From Bacteroidales bacterium (lineage in GTDB: Bacteria; Bacteroidota; Bacteroidia; Bacteroidales; ML635J-15), in assembly GCA_028701945.1 (NCBI GenBank), contig JAQVPT010000034.1, positions 1-17,383 of the forward strand: a DNA stretch of 17,383 nt, given 5' to 3'. A model generated the notes under the pieces. That model made no database searches. It had not been told where the DNA came from and was given only the letters and a program-made list of their open reading frames with translations. Numbering within the stretch: position 1 is the stretch's first letter; every line of letters starts with the position of its first letter. Positions 1 to 7,432 of this stretch are shown here, in pieces. The position numbers and the translations under genes are program-made.

Positions 1-1000
1 TCCAGCTGCACTGCCTTCGATTTCAGGTAATGGTATTAATGGAACTTGGGATATTGGTTCAATAAGCACAGCTACAGTGGGAACGCAAGATTATATTTTT
101 ACTGCAACAGATGCCGGATGTTATACCTCAACTACTATTACGGTTACGGTTAATGATAATATCGAACCAACATTTAGCTTTGTTACTGAATATTGCTTAA
201 ACGAAACTCCAGCTACACTGCCTTTAGTTTCAGGTAATGGTATTACTGGAACTTGGGATATTAGTGCAATTAGCACAGTTACTTTAGGAACGCAAGATTA
301 TATTTTTACTCCAACAGATTTGGGATGTTATATTCCTACTACTATTACGGTTACAGTTAGTACTAATATTGAACCTACGTTTAGTTTTGATACTGAATAT
401 TGCTTAAACGAGACTCCAGCTACACTGCCTTTAATTTCAGGTAATGGTATTGCTGGAACTTGGGATATTGGTTCAATAAGCACAGCTTCTGTGGGAACGC
501 AAGATTATATTTTCACTCCAACAGATGCTGGATGTTATATTCCAACTACTATTACAGTTACGGTTAATGACAATATAGAACCAACATTTAGCTTTGTTCC
601 TGAATATTGCTTAAACGCAACTCCTGCTACACTGCCTTTGATGTCAGATAATTCAATTACTGGAACTTGGGATATTGGTTCAATAAGCACAGCTACAGTG
701 GGAACGCAAGATTATATTTTCACTGCAACAGATGTTGGATGTTATATTCCTACTACTGTTACGATTACAGTTAATGATAATATAGAACCAACATTTAGTT
801 TTGATACTGAATATTGTTTGAACGAAACACCAGCTGCACTGCCTTCGATTTCAGGTAATGGTATTAATGGAATTTGGGATATTGGTTCAATTAGCACTGC
901 TGCTGTGGGAACGCAAGATTATATTTTTACTCCAACAGATGCGGGATGTTATATTCCAACTACTGTTACTGTTACGGTAAATCCTAATACCACACCTACA
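1..1000 (+). repeat. 207-bp tandem repeat array, at least 4.8 copies
   Basis: The GAATATTG marker recurs at 188, 395, 602 and 809, exactly 207 bp apart, giving a 69-residue unit in frame. The first copy in the window is cut by the edge. Copies are highly similar at DNA level, not just at protein level, which suggests recent duplication or gene conversion. The array gives way at about 1000 to a different repeat family. Confidence 0.97.
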
Positions 1001-2323
1001 TTTGATGCAGTTGGTCCATATTGCGAAGGAGAAACAATTCCAGAATTGACTACAACATCTAACGAGGGAATAAATGGATCTTGGTTGCCAGAAATTAATA
1101 ATATGGTAACGACTGAATATACATTTACACCATATGTTGGTCAGTGTGCTACATCTACAGCAACATTAACTATTACAGTTAATCCAAACGAAACACCAAC
1201 ATTTGATGCAGTTGCAGCAATTTGTGCTGGAGAAACTTTAAGTGCATTACCAACAACATCTAATAATGGAATAACAGGAACTTGGTCTCCAGTTTTGGAT
1301 AATACACAAACTACAGAATATACATTTACAGCAGATGCTGGACAATGTGCAACAATAGCAAGTTTAACAATTACAGTAAATCCAAATGAAACACCAACAT
1401 TTGATGCAGTTGCTCCAATTTGTGCAGGAGAAACACTAAGTTCATTACCAACAACATCAAATAATGGAATAGATGGAACTTGGTCTCCAGCTTTGGATAA
1501 TACCCAAACAACTGAATACACATTTACACCAAATGCTGGTGAGTGCGTAACAACAGCAACCTTAACAATTACGATTATTGACTATTTCGATGCTACAATA
1601 ACATCCGACTTATCGCATTGTTACTCAGAAAATTCTGTTGTATTAACAGCTATCACCGCTGGAGGTACTTGGGAAGGTGAAAATATTGTTTTACAGGGAG
1701 ACCAGCATTACTTTATGTTCCAAAATAGTGAACCAGGCGAATATGAAATAATTTATCATTTTGATGGATTATGTAGTGATGCAGATACTGTTGTATTCAA
1801 TATTATTGAAAATGCTGATGCGACAATTTATCCGACAGACACACTTTATGTTGACGGTGAACCTGTAATTATCGAAACTGCTTATCCTAATGGTATTTGG
1901 TCTGGCGATTATATTATTGAAAACAATTTATTTATCCCAGCAAATTCAGGCATTGGCGAATTCGATGTTATTTATACTATCGAAGGAATATGTGGCGATT
2001 CCGATACATCAAGAATAATTGTGATTGCAGCACCTATTGCTGACTTGTTAGCAGCAACAGTTATTACTCCAGATGCAGACGGACTTAACGACACATGGAA
2101 AATTCGAGGTATTGAAGCATATAATACTATCAGTATTCGCATTTTCACACGTTGGGGCGACGAAATATTTGCCTTTGATGGTACTGGAGCTCAATATGCT
2201 GATCCTTTAAATCAATGGGATGGGAAACACAATAATCGCGAATTGCCTTCAGGAGGTTATGTTTATATATTGACTGTGGACAGCAACAATACTTACAAAG
2301 GAACAATTAGTCTTATTCGATAA
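1..2323 (+). CDS. Repetitive SprB-like surface adhesin with type B T9SS sorting domain (5' end outside window)
   Basis: The frame is open from base 2, so this is the 3' part of a longer gene; the GTG at 77 is only an internal valine. The visible protein is about 773 residues. It begins with five Ig-like repeats of 69 residues (each with a YCLN cysteine and a GCY cysteine, a possible disulfide). Three repeats of 66-67 residues (PTFDAV...C...GTWSP...TTEYTFT) follow, then two diverged Ig-like units (about 1580-2030). The C-terminus (about 2040-2323) has the gliding-motility-associated/CHU_C pattern: ITPDADGLNDTW, then RIFTRWGDEIF, a W-D-G-K turn and LPSGGYVYIL. In known systems this type B signal directs export through the T9SS and surface display. 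A porP/sprF gene follows at 2378, the usual arrangement for SprB-type adhesins. I infer a large secreted or cell-surface filamentous adhesin; the ligand is unknown and a specific orthologue cannot be named. Confidence 0.9.
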   Translation, partial: PAALPSISGNGINGTWDIGSISTATVGTQDYIFTATDAGCYTSTTITVTVNDNIEPTFSFVTEYCLNETPATLPLVSGNGITGTWDISAISTVTLGTQDYIFTPTDLGCYIPTTITVTVSTNIEPTFSFDTEYCLNETPATLPLISGNGIAGTWDIGSISTASVGTQDYIFTPTDAGCYIPTTITVTVNDNIEPTFSFVPEYCLNATPATLPLMSDNSITGTWDIGSISTATVGTQDYIFTATDVGCYIPTTVTITVNDNIEPTFSFDTEYCLNETPAALPSISGNGINGIWDIGSISTAAVGTQDYIFTPTDAGCYIPTTVTVTVNPNTTPTFDAVGPYCEGETIPELTTTSNEGINGSWLPEINNMVTTEYTFTPYVGQCATSTATLTITVNPNETPTFDAVAAICAGETLSALPTTSNNGITGTWSPVLDNTQTTEYTFTADAGQCATIASLTITVNPNETPTFDAVAPICAGETLSSLPTTSNNGIDGTWSPALDNTQTTEYTFTPNAGECVTTATLTITIIDYFDATITSDLSHCYSENSVVLTAITAGGTWEGENIVLQGDQHYFMFQNSEPGEYEIIYHFDGLCSDADTVVFNIIENADATIYPTDTLYVDGEPVIIETAYPNGIWSGDYIIENNLFIPANSGIGEFDVIYTIEGICGDSDTSRIIVIAAPIADLLAATVITPDADGLNDTWKIRGIEAYNTISIRIFTRWGDEIFAFDGTGAQYADPLNQWDGKHNNRELPSGGYVYILTVDSNNTYKGTISLIR
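1001..1579 (+). repeat. 198-201-bp tandem repeat array, 3 copies
   Basis: The marker TTTGATGCAGTTG starts at 1001, 1202 and 1400 (spacings 201 and 198 bp), encoding three units of 67, 66 and about 63 residues. Copies 2 and 3 are closest to each other. Each encodes an Ig-like fold pattern with PTFDAV, a GTW/GSW motif, a TTEYTFT strand and two cysteines. This family differs from the 207-bp units upstream but keeps the same overall strand order. Confidence 0.93.
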
Positions 2324-2377
2324 TAATTATAAATATGAATTACGGAGTAATCACGCATTTAATTAAAATCAATAAAT

Positions 2378-3289
2378 ATGAATAAAAAGATAATCTTAAT
2401 AATAGCTGCTTTGGGATTCATGGGAGTTCTTACTGCACAACAGATACCGATGTATAGCCAGTATATGTTTAACAGAATGTTATTAAATCCTGCTGTTGCT
2501 GGTAGCGAAACGGATATTCCTATTCAACTTGTTGTACGTCAACAATGGGTAGGCTTTGATAACGCTCCTTCAACTCAACTATTGAGTGCTCATCATTGTT
2601 TTGACAGTTACAATATGGGGCTAGGAGCTGTATTGTTCCTTGATCGTTTCGGTCATGAGAGAAAACTTGGAGTGATAGTTAACTATGCCTATATAATAAA
2701 TGTTTCAAAAGAAACAAAACTTGCTTTGGGTTTATCGCTTCAGGCATTTCAATATCAGTTAGATTACACAAAATTAGTAGCTTTTGACGAGCTTGACCCG
2801 AACCTATACAATACAAGTCAATCCAAATTTATCCCTGAATCTGACTTTGGTATATATTTGTATAATGACAATTATTTTGCTGGAATTTCTGCCAATCAGA
2901 TGTTAGGACTACCTATAAAAATAGGAGGCGAGGAAATTCAAATGACAAAATTGGTTCGACATTTTAATCTTATAGGAGGTTACAAGTTTAAACTTAATAC
3001 TGAGTTTGAGTTAGAGCCGTCAATTTTAGCTAAAACAACATTCAAAGCACCATCGCAACTTGATGTTAATCTTAAAGGAATTTATCAGAAAAACTATTGG
3101 ATAGGAGCTTCGTATCGTACTGCTGGCGATATAGTTGCAATGATTGGTATGAGATTTAACGAGTTCGATTTTGCAATAGCAACTGACTTTGCAACTTCCG
3201 ATATCGCAGCCTATCAGACTGGAACTTTTGAGATAATGCTGACTTATCGAATTCCAGTTAAACGATATAAAGGAACTAGTAGCTTCTAA
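2378..3289 (+). CDS. PorP/SprF family type IX secretion-associated outer-membrane protein
   Basis: The 303-residue protein has an N-terminal signal peptide (MNKK, hydrophobic stretch, cleavage likely after LTA at residue 20). It continues with the family hallmark QIPMYSQYMFNRMLLNPAVAGS and the RQQWVGFDNAPSTQ stretch, alternating beta strands, and a GMRFNEFDFAIATDF strand near the C-terminus. PorP/SprF proteins are outer-membrane beta-barrels that act with the T9SS and are typically encoded right after SprB-like adhesins; in Flavobacterium SprF is needed to export SprB. Here the gene starts 54 bp after the adhesin stop on the same strand with no clear promoter, so co-transcription is likely. 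The start is the only ATG before the signal peptide. Family assignment is firm; that it serves the upstream adhesin is inference from context. Confidence 0.93.
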   Translation: MNKKIILIIAALGFMGVLTAQQIPMYSQYMFNRMLLNPAVAGSETDIPIQLVVRQQWVGFDNAPSTQLLSAHHCFDSYNMGLGAVLFLDRFGHERKLGVIVNYAYIINVSKETKLALGLSLQAFQYQLDYTKLVAFDELDPNLYNTSQSKFIPESDFGIYLYNDNYFAGISANQMLGLPIKIGGEEIQMTKLVRHFNLIGGYKFKLNTEFELEPSILAKTTFKAPSQLDVNLKGIYQKNYWIGASYRTAGDIVAMIGMRFNEFDFAIATDFATSDIAAYQTGTFEIMLTYRIPVKRYKGTSSF

Positions 3290-3562
3290 CACAACTTCCT
3301 CTTAACCAAGACGTAATTGTCTGTACATAATCTTTTGGTGCCAAAGATTACCGATATTTATATTGCAATTTTCTTCTTTGCTACATTTTCAGTCATAGCT
3401 AAGGCTTGTAAAATTTTTGCGTGTTTCAGCCATTTGTTTGTCGAATATACATATTTATCCTTTGTTCGTTAAAAGCATATTCGACATATTGAATTTTATC
3501 AAGACTCTCAATAGCAAATTTAAAAATCCACAAAAGCTATATTTACTAAATGTGTATAAATC
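3290..3562. other. Gene-free stretch after porP/sprF
   Basis: No credible coding region is seen. The open frame running from 3417 across the tRNA lacks any recognisable protein. The only structure is the hairpin at 3329-3349 and, at its right end, the minus-strand terminator of tRNA-Gln. Confidence 0.6.
3329..3349 (+). terminator. Possible terminator hairpin of porP/sprF
   Basis: A stem of AATCTTT+GG against CC+AAAGATT with one bulged T lies 40 bp after the porP stop. It is not followed by a strong T-run, so it may be a weak terminator or a 3'-end stabilising hairpin. Confidence 0.4.
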
Positions 3563-3595
3563 AAAAAAGCCCAACTTCGTTAGAAATCAGGCTTT
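3563..3595 (-). terminator. Rho-independent terminator of tRNA-Gln
   Basis: Read on the minus strand, AAAGCC pairs with GGCTTT across a loop that itself contains AAC/GTT, and ends in a run of six T. It lies 26 bp downstream of the tRNA 3' end, on the same strand. Confidence 0.75.
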
Positions 3596-3620
3596 CACGT
3601 TTATTTGCTTTCGCTATTTG

Positions 3621-3691
3621 TTGTCCGACAAGGATTCGAACCTTGGCTGTATGTACCAAAAACACAAGTGCTACCGTTACACCATCGGACA
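3621..3691 (-). tRNA. tRNA-Gln (anticodon UUG)
   Basis: The minus strand folds into a full cloverleaf of 71 nt. The acceptor stem is TGTCCGA/TCGGACA with an A discriminator. The D arm is closed by GTG/CAC. The anticodon stem TGTGT/ACATA carries a seven-base loop TTTTGGT, which places TTG at the anticodon. The T arm is CAAGG-TTCGAAT-CCTTG. The first pair is the weak U-A seen in many tRNA-Gln. CCA is not encoded. It has its own promoter (3709-3738) and terminator (3563-3595), and a bidirectional terminator separates it from the antiporter gene upstream on the same strand. Confidence 0.95.
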
Positions 3692-3708
3692 AAGAACTTT
3701 TGAGATTG

Positions 3709-3738
3709 CAAAACTACAATATTTTTTCTGTTTACAAA
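3709..3738 (-). promoter_or_regulatory. Bacteroidota-type promoter for tRNA-Gln
   Basis: On the minus strand a -33 TTTG (3735-3738) is followed after 18 bp by a -7 TAGTTTTG (3709-3716), matching TTTG/TAnnTTTG. The -7 box ends 17 nt before the tRNA 5' end. Confidence 0.7.
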
Positions 3739-3761
3739 AAAATTTGCGACTTATTTTAATA

Positions 3762-3795
3762 AAAAAAGCATTTTTCAATTGAAAAATGCTTTTTT
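3762..3795 (-). terminator. Strong terminator after the antiporter gene (bidirectional)
   Basis: A perfect 15-bp inverted repeat (A-run, GCATTTTTC, loop AATT, mirror half, T-run) begins 6 bp beyond the antiporter stop. Being symmetric, it should stop transcription from either strand. Confidence 0.9.
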
Positions 3796-3801
3796 GGCAA
3801 T

Positions 3802-5160
3802 TTATATAAATATAAGTTGAGTGATAATGTAAATTGGTAATAAAACAATTAGCGAGAATTTAATCATATAACCAAAGAAACCTGGCATAGCGATTTTGTT
3901 TTCTTCGGCAATTGCTTTTACCATAAAGTTTGGTCCGTTACCAATATATGTCATTGCACCAAAGAATACGGCACCGAGACTTACAGCAGTAAGTAATATT
4001 TCGGGAACTCCTGCCACAAATCCCTCTCCAATTATCGGTACACCACCGGGATTCATGCCTATTGCTAAATTATGGAACGAAACTGCGGTTGGTGCATTAT
4101 CTAAGAATGCACTTAAGCCTCCAGTTGCATAATAAAAATGCTCTGGTGTTGTAATACCAAATGATGCAGCGTTCGCTGATAAGTAAAGCAATGCCGGCAC
4201 CATGGTTGTAAATATCCCAAGAAATAAGAATGCAACTTCGATAATTGGAACCCATGTAAATTTATTTGCCTGACGTAAACTTTTTGATGTAAACACGAGC
4301 GAACAAATAACCATTAATATCATTGCTCCTTCACGGATAAAGCCGAGATAATCATTACCATGACTTCCGTTTTCAAAAACCTGATGACTATCCCACTGTG
4401 GGAAATATCCTTTATTAAGGAATGCAACAGAAGCAACAACACCAGCTAACCATAAAAAGTTTAGATTTCCTTTTAGTCTTATTGGTTCAATATTAGTTTT
4501 GTCAAATCTTATGTTTTCTAAAGGTTCTTTTTTGTAAAAATAAGAATCGACGATAAAATAAATGATTAATAATAAAGCATTTACAAAAGCCCATTCAGGT
4601 AACATGTGCAAGAACCAAGTAAACTCTGCACCTCTCAAATAAAGTAAAAACAGTGGAGGATCTCCCAAAGGAGTTAATAAACCACCGCAGTTTGCAACTA
4701 TTGCAATAAAAAACAGTATTGTATGTACTTTAAATTTTCTTTCTGAATTCGTTTTTATTATTGGTCTTATTAGCAACATTGCTGCTCCAGTGGTACCCAT
4801 AAAAGAAGCAAGGATTGCTCCAATAGCTAAAAAAACTGTATTTATCCATGGTTTAGCTTCGATATCGCCTTTCAAATGTATTCCACCAGTGATTACAAAT
4901 AGAGAGCCTAATAAAACTATAAACGGAATGTAATCAAATAAAAGCTGATGCTGCAGCGCATGTGTAAGATGATGAGATATCAGCCATATCGCAGTCGGAA
5001 TACCAAGAACTAAGGAGATAATGAGTTTATTTTTATTTTGTTCCCACCAATGATGAAATAATAATGGTCCTACGGCTATCATTAAAAGCATTAATATAAA
5101 AGGGATTAAAGCCCAAAGTGGAATATCAAAAGGAATGACAGAACTTGATAATAACATCAT
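3802..5160 (-). CDS. NhaD/CitMHS-like sodium:proton antiporter
   Basis: The 452-residue, strongly hydrophobic protein has about 11-12 likely membrane segments. Typical ion-transporter superfamily signatures are visible: MGTTGAAMLLIRP (about 121-133) and GGLLTPLGDPPLF (about 159-171), the latter being the conserved TPxGDPP loop. A second half-repeat has SAFLDNAPTAVSF and a GNGPNFMVKAIA motif near the end. This matches the Bacteroidota proteins annotated as sodium:proton antiporter or putative citrate transport (CitMHS_2), so cation/proton exchange at the inner membrane is the best reading; the substrate cannot be proven from sequence. It starts with two consecutive ATGs (5160 or 5157). It lies 114 bp after lspA on the same strand, has its own -7 box (5190-5197), and ends at a strong terminator. 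Confidence 0.85.
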   Translation of the reverse strand: MMLLSSSVIPFDIPLWALIPFILMLLMIAVGPLLFHHWWEQNKNKLIISLVLGIPTAIWLISHHLTHALQHQLLFDYIPFIVLLGSLFVITGGIHLKGDIEAKPWINTVFLAIGAILASFMGTTGAAMLLIRPIIKTNSERKFKVHTILFFIAIVANCGGLLTPLGDPPLFLLYLRGAEFTWFLHMLPEWAFVNALLLIIYFIVDSYFYKKEPLENIRFDKTNIEPIRLKGNLNFLWLAGVVASVAFLNKGYFPQWDSHQVFENGSHGNDYLGFIREGAMILMVICSLVFTSKSLRQANKFTWVPIIEVAFLFLGIFTTMVPALLYLSANAASFGITTPEHFYYATGGLSAFLDNAPTAVSFHNLAIGMNPGGVPIIGEGFVAGVPEILLTAVSLGAVFFGAMTYIGNGPNFMVKAIAEENKIAMPGFFGYMIKFSLIVLLPIYIITQLIFI

Positions 5161-5189
5161 AATACTTAGATTTTAAGTTTTAGAAAAGA

Positions 5190-5197
5190 CAAAATTA
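5190..5197 (-). promoter_or_regulatory. -7 promoter element (TAATTTTG) of the antiporter gene
   Basis: An exact TAnnTTTG on the minus strand lies 29 nt before the start codon. No convincing -33 TTTG is seen; that position is an A-run. Confidence 0.45.
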
Positions 5198-5237
5198 AAT
5201 TTTTTTTTTAATTGTCAGTAAAAAAAGTAAACCGAAA

Positions 5238-5253
5238 ACAATATTAATATTGT
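5238..5253 (-). terminator. Palindrome between lspA and the antiporter gene
   Basis: ACAATATTAATATTGT is a perfect 16-nt palindrome 21 bp after the lspA stop, followed on the minus strand by a T-rich stretch. It could be a weak terminator of lspA; its symmetry also fits a protein operator upstream of the antiporter promoter. Confidence 0.4.
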
Positions 5254-5274
5254 GTTTCAGAGCATTTTTTAGTT

Positions 5275-5934
5275 TTACTGTGTAGAATCTGTGGATAGCC
5301 TGTCTTTTTCAGTATGATTGCTTTCTCTTTCTTGTGCAAAAATTTTCTTATAAAAAATAATCATAAGAAAAACAGATATAGTTATTGCTGAATCGGCGAT
5401 ATTGAAAATAGGTCTAAAAAATATAAAATCTTCGCCCCCTTTTACAGGAAACCAGTCGGGATAGTGTGTTTGGATTATAGGGCAATAAAACATATCGACA
5501 ACATGTCCATGCAAAAAACTGGCATAACCACCTTGAGGTGGAAACATTGTAGCAACTTGACCATAAGAATCGGTAAAAATAAGTCCATAAAAAGCAGAAT
5601 CTATCAAATTCCCTGTTGCACCAGCAATAACTAGAGAAATACAAATTATATAAATGGTGTTTTCGTTTTTCTTTATAAGTCGGATAAGGTAGTATATTAA
5701 TCCCCCAATAGCAAGTATTCGAAATATGCTAAGTGCAAGTTTTCCCCAATCTCCTCCAAACTCCATACCGAAAGCCATTCCTCTGTTTTCGGTAAAATGT
5801 AACATAATACGATCTTTTATAAAGTGAATTTCTTCACCCATCATCATATTTGTTTTTACCCATATTTTTAAAACTTGGTCGGCAATCAAAATACCAATAA
5901 TTATTGCCAAAGATATGATTGTCTTTTTCTTCAT
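5275..5934 (-). CDS. lspA: Lipoprotein signal peptidase (signal peptidase II)
   Basis: LspA is an inner-membrane aspartic protease that cleaves the signal peptide from diacylglyceryl-modified prolipoproteins. The 219-residue protein shows the first helix with DQVLKIWV (19-26), the TENRGMAFGM motif (48-57), and both catalytic aspartates in their motifs: GNLIDSAFYG (D112) and FNIADSAI (D181). Four membrane helices are apparent. It is longer than the roughly 165-residue E. coli enzyme because of an insert between the two catalytic motifs (about 120-170), as is common in this phylum, plus a charged C-terminal tail. The start is the ATG before a KKK-plus-hydrophobic N-terminus. A substrate, the lipoprotein at 8323-9021, is encoded in this window. 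It is not beside ileS or a dksA-like gene as in some genomes. Confidence 0.96.
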   Translation of the reverse strand: MKKKTIISLAIIIGILIADQVLKIWVKTNMMMGEEIHFIKDRIMLHFTENRGMAFGMEFGGDWGKLALSIFRILAIGGLIYYLIRLIKKNENTIYIICISLVIAGATGNLIDSAFYGLIFTDSYGQVATMFPPQGGYASFLHGHVVDMFYCPIIQTHYPDWFPVKGGEDFIFFRPIFNIADSAITISVFLMIIFYKKIFAQERESNHTEKDRLSTDSTQ

Positions 5935-5952
5935 TTTCTAATATTTCAGCGA

Positions 5953-5960
5953 CAAATATA
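5953..5960 (-). promoter_or_regulatory. -7 promoter element (TATATTTG) of lspA
   Basis: An exact TAnnTTTG on the minus strand ends 18 nt before the lspA ATG. No clear -33 TTTG is seen. Confidence 0.5.
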
Positions 5961-6140
5961 AAACTTTTTTTTAAAACTTAATATTATACTGTTTAAACAT
6001 AAAACAATTAAAATATCCCATACAAAATTTGTGAGTAAATTGGTATTATTGATATTTACTATTAAAATACCTCTTACCTAACTTATTATTATTCGTGAAA
6101 TTTTAAAAAAAACTTAATCTCCTATATCCTTGTTTAAATG

Positions 6141-6148
6141 TATATTTG
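6141..6148 (+). promoter_or_regulatory. -7 promoter element (TATATTTG) of the double adenylate kinase gene
   Basis: An exact TAnnTTTG lies 27 nt before the ATG. The 241-bp divergent region between lspA and this gene is very AT-rich and shows nothing else I can support. Confidence 0.5.
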
Positions 6149-6175
6149 TATATTGCATAAATTTAAAAATAGTCT

Positions 6176-7345
6176 ATGTTAAACATTGCTTTATTTGGAC
6201 CTCCAGGAGCTGGAAAAGGAACTCAGTCGCAATTTCTTATTGATGAGTATAATTTATTTTATATTTCTACTGGTGATTTGTTGAGAACCGAAATAAAAAA
6301 CCAAACTAAATTGGGCAAAGAGGCTCAAAGTATAATTGCGTCTGGTGGACTTGTTTCTGATGAGATTATTGTGCAAATTATTGAAAAAACTATTACAGAT
6401 AATCCTGATGCTAATGGTTTTTTGTTCGACGGTTTTCCGCGTACATACATACAAGCTTATATTCTCGAAGGATTGATGATTAAACTTAACACATCGCTTA
6501 ATTGTTTGATAAGTCTCGAAGTTCACGAAGAAGAGTCGGTAAAAAGATTGCTGCGGAGAGGTAAATCATCTGGGCGTTATGATGATAACGAAGTGGTAAT
6601 TAGAAACCGATTAAGTGAATATAAAGAGAAAACGCTTCCTGTTCTAAATTTTTATAAAGATAAAGGGATTTGTTTTGAAGTTGATAGCAGCAAACCTATT
6701 CCGACTGTCCGCAAGAATATTCAAAAAATAGTTGTAGAAGAGCTTAGCAAAAGGCTATTAAATATTGTTTTATTTGGATATCCTGGTTCTGGACGTGGCT
6801 CCCAAGGAAAGGCTATTGCCAAAAAATATGGTCTTGAGTATGTTGCAACCGGTCCAATGCTTGGCGAAGAAATTGAAAAAAATACTGAAATTGGGAAACA
6901 AATTAAATTAATTTATGATAGCGGGCAACTTGTACCTGATGAAATTGTAGTGCAACTTATTGAGCAAAAACTTGAAAACTCCAAAAATGTAAAAGGTTTT
7001 ATTTTTAAAGGTTTTCCGAGAACTTTAGTACAATCGTATATTTTAGACGGATTATTAAAAAAACATGGTTCGGCATTAGCAAAAATTATTGAAATTGAAG
7101 TGCCAACACTCGAATTGATACGCCGACTTGACGAACGAAGCAAAACAGATAATTGTATGCCTTATGATACAAGTACTGCAAAAATTGTAAAACGCTTGCA
7201 GGAACACGAAACAAAAACAGTTCCAGTAATTGAAAAATATAACGAATTGCACGGAGTTGTTAAGGTCGATGGAATAGGAAGTTTCGACGAAGTTTTTGAA
7301 AAAATTAGTTTTGAAATAGAAAACGGATTTAAAAATTTAAGATAG
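6176..7345 (+). CDS. Tandem adenylate kinase: active-looking N-domain, degenerate C-domain
   Basis: The 389 residues hold two adenylate-kinase (NMP kinase) domains in a row. Domain 1 (1-190) is canonical: P-loop GPPGAGKGT (8-16), STGDLLR with the AMP-site arginine R37, FDGFPRT (84-90), and a short zinc-free lid with GRYDD and R143/R145. It should catalyse ATP + AMP = 2 ADP in the cytoplasm. Domain 2 (192-389) keeps the fold but its P-loop reads GYPGSGRGS (200-208, lysine to arginine), TGD becomes TGP, R37 corresponds to G229, FDGFPR becomes FKGFPR (D85 to K277), and the lid arginine R134 is P328. Domain 2 is therefore probably inactive or regulatory. Normal bacterial Adk is about 190-215 residues, so this is a duplication-fusion. 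Whether it is the cell's only Adk is not visible; I withhold the symbol adk for that reason. Confidence 0.92.
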   Translation: MLNIALFGPPGAGKGTQSQFLIDEYNLFYISTGDLLRTEIKNQTKLGKEAQSIIASGGLVSDEIIVQIIEKTITDNPDANGFLFDGFPRTYIQAYILEGLMIKLNTSLNCLISLEVHEEESVKRLLRRGKSSGRYDDNEVVIRNRLSEYKEKTLPVLNFYKDKGICFEVDSSKPIPTVRKNIQKIVVEELSKRLLNIVLFGYPGSGRGSQGKAIAKKYGLEYVATGPMLGEEIEKNTEIGKQIKLIYDSGQLVPDEIVVQLIEQKLENSKNVKGFIFKGFPRTLVQSYILDGLLKKHGSALAKIIEIEVPTLELIRRLDERSKTDNCMPYDTSTAKIVKRLQEHETKTVPVIEKYNELHGVVKVDGIGSFDEVFEKISFEIENGFKNLR

Positions 7346-7349
7346 AGAC

Positions 7350-7391
7350 TTGTTTGTGTAACAATTACGCTGTTTTGTTAAACAATTAGGC
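7350..7391 (+). repeat. Two imperfect 21-bp tandem copies upstream of the 7433 operon
   Basis: Units 7350-7370 and 7371-7391 share 16 of 21 positions, including AACAATTA followed by CGC or GGC. They sit just upstream of the -33 element at 7399, a position suited to an activator or repressor site. Confidence 0.5.
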
Positions 7392-7398
7392 ATCTTTA

Positions 7399-7426
7399 TT
7401 GTTTAGATATAAAATAACTATATTTG
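7399..7426 (+). promoter_or_regulatory. Promoter of the secreted protein/lipoprotein/barrel operon
   Basis: A -33 TTG (7399-7401) is followed after 17 bp by an exact -7 TATATTTG (7419-7426). The ATG at 7433 is only 6 nt further on, so the transcript would have almost no 5' leader. Confidence 0.65.
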
Positions 7427-7432
7427 AAACGT

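Noticed and set aside
1141..1521. 126-residue open frame on the minus strand within the adhesin repeats
   Set aside because: It is the antisense shadow of the 198-bp repeats; its own repetition mirrors the plus-strand units and it has no signal or family match.
3621..3691. Integration site at tRNA-Gln
   Set aside because: There is no integrase and no second copy of the tRNA 3' end nearby.
3417..3782. 121-residue plus-strand frame running through tRNA-Gln
   Set aside because: It overlaps the tRNA, its promoter and both terminators, has no promoter of its own and no recognisable protein pattern.
7424..7432. Upstream TTG start for the secreted protein
   Set aside because: It lies within the -7 promoter box and would precede the natural signal-peptide start MKGLKR.
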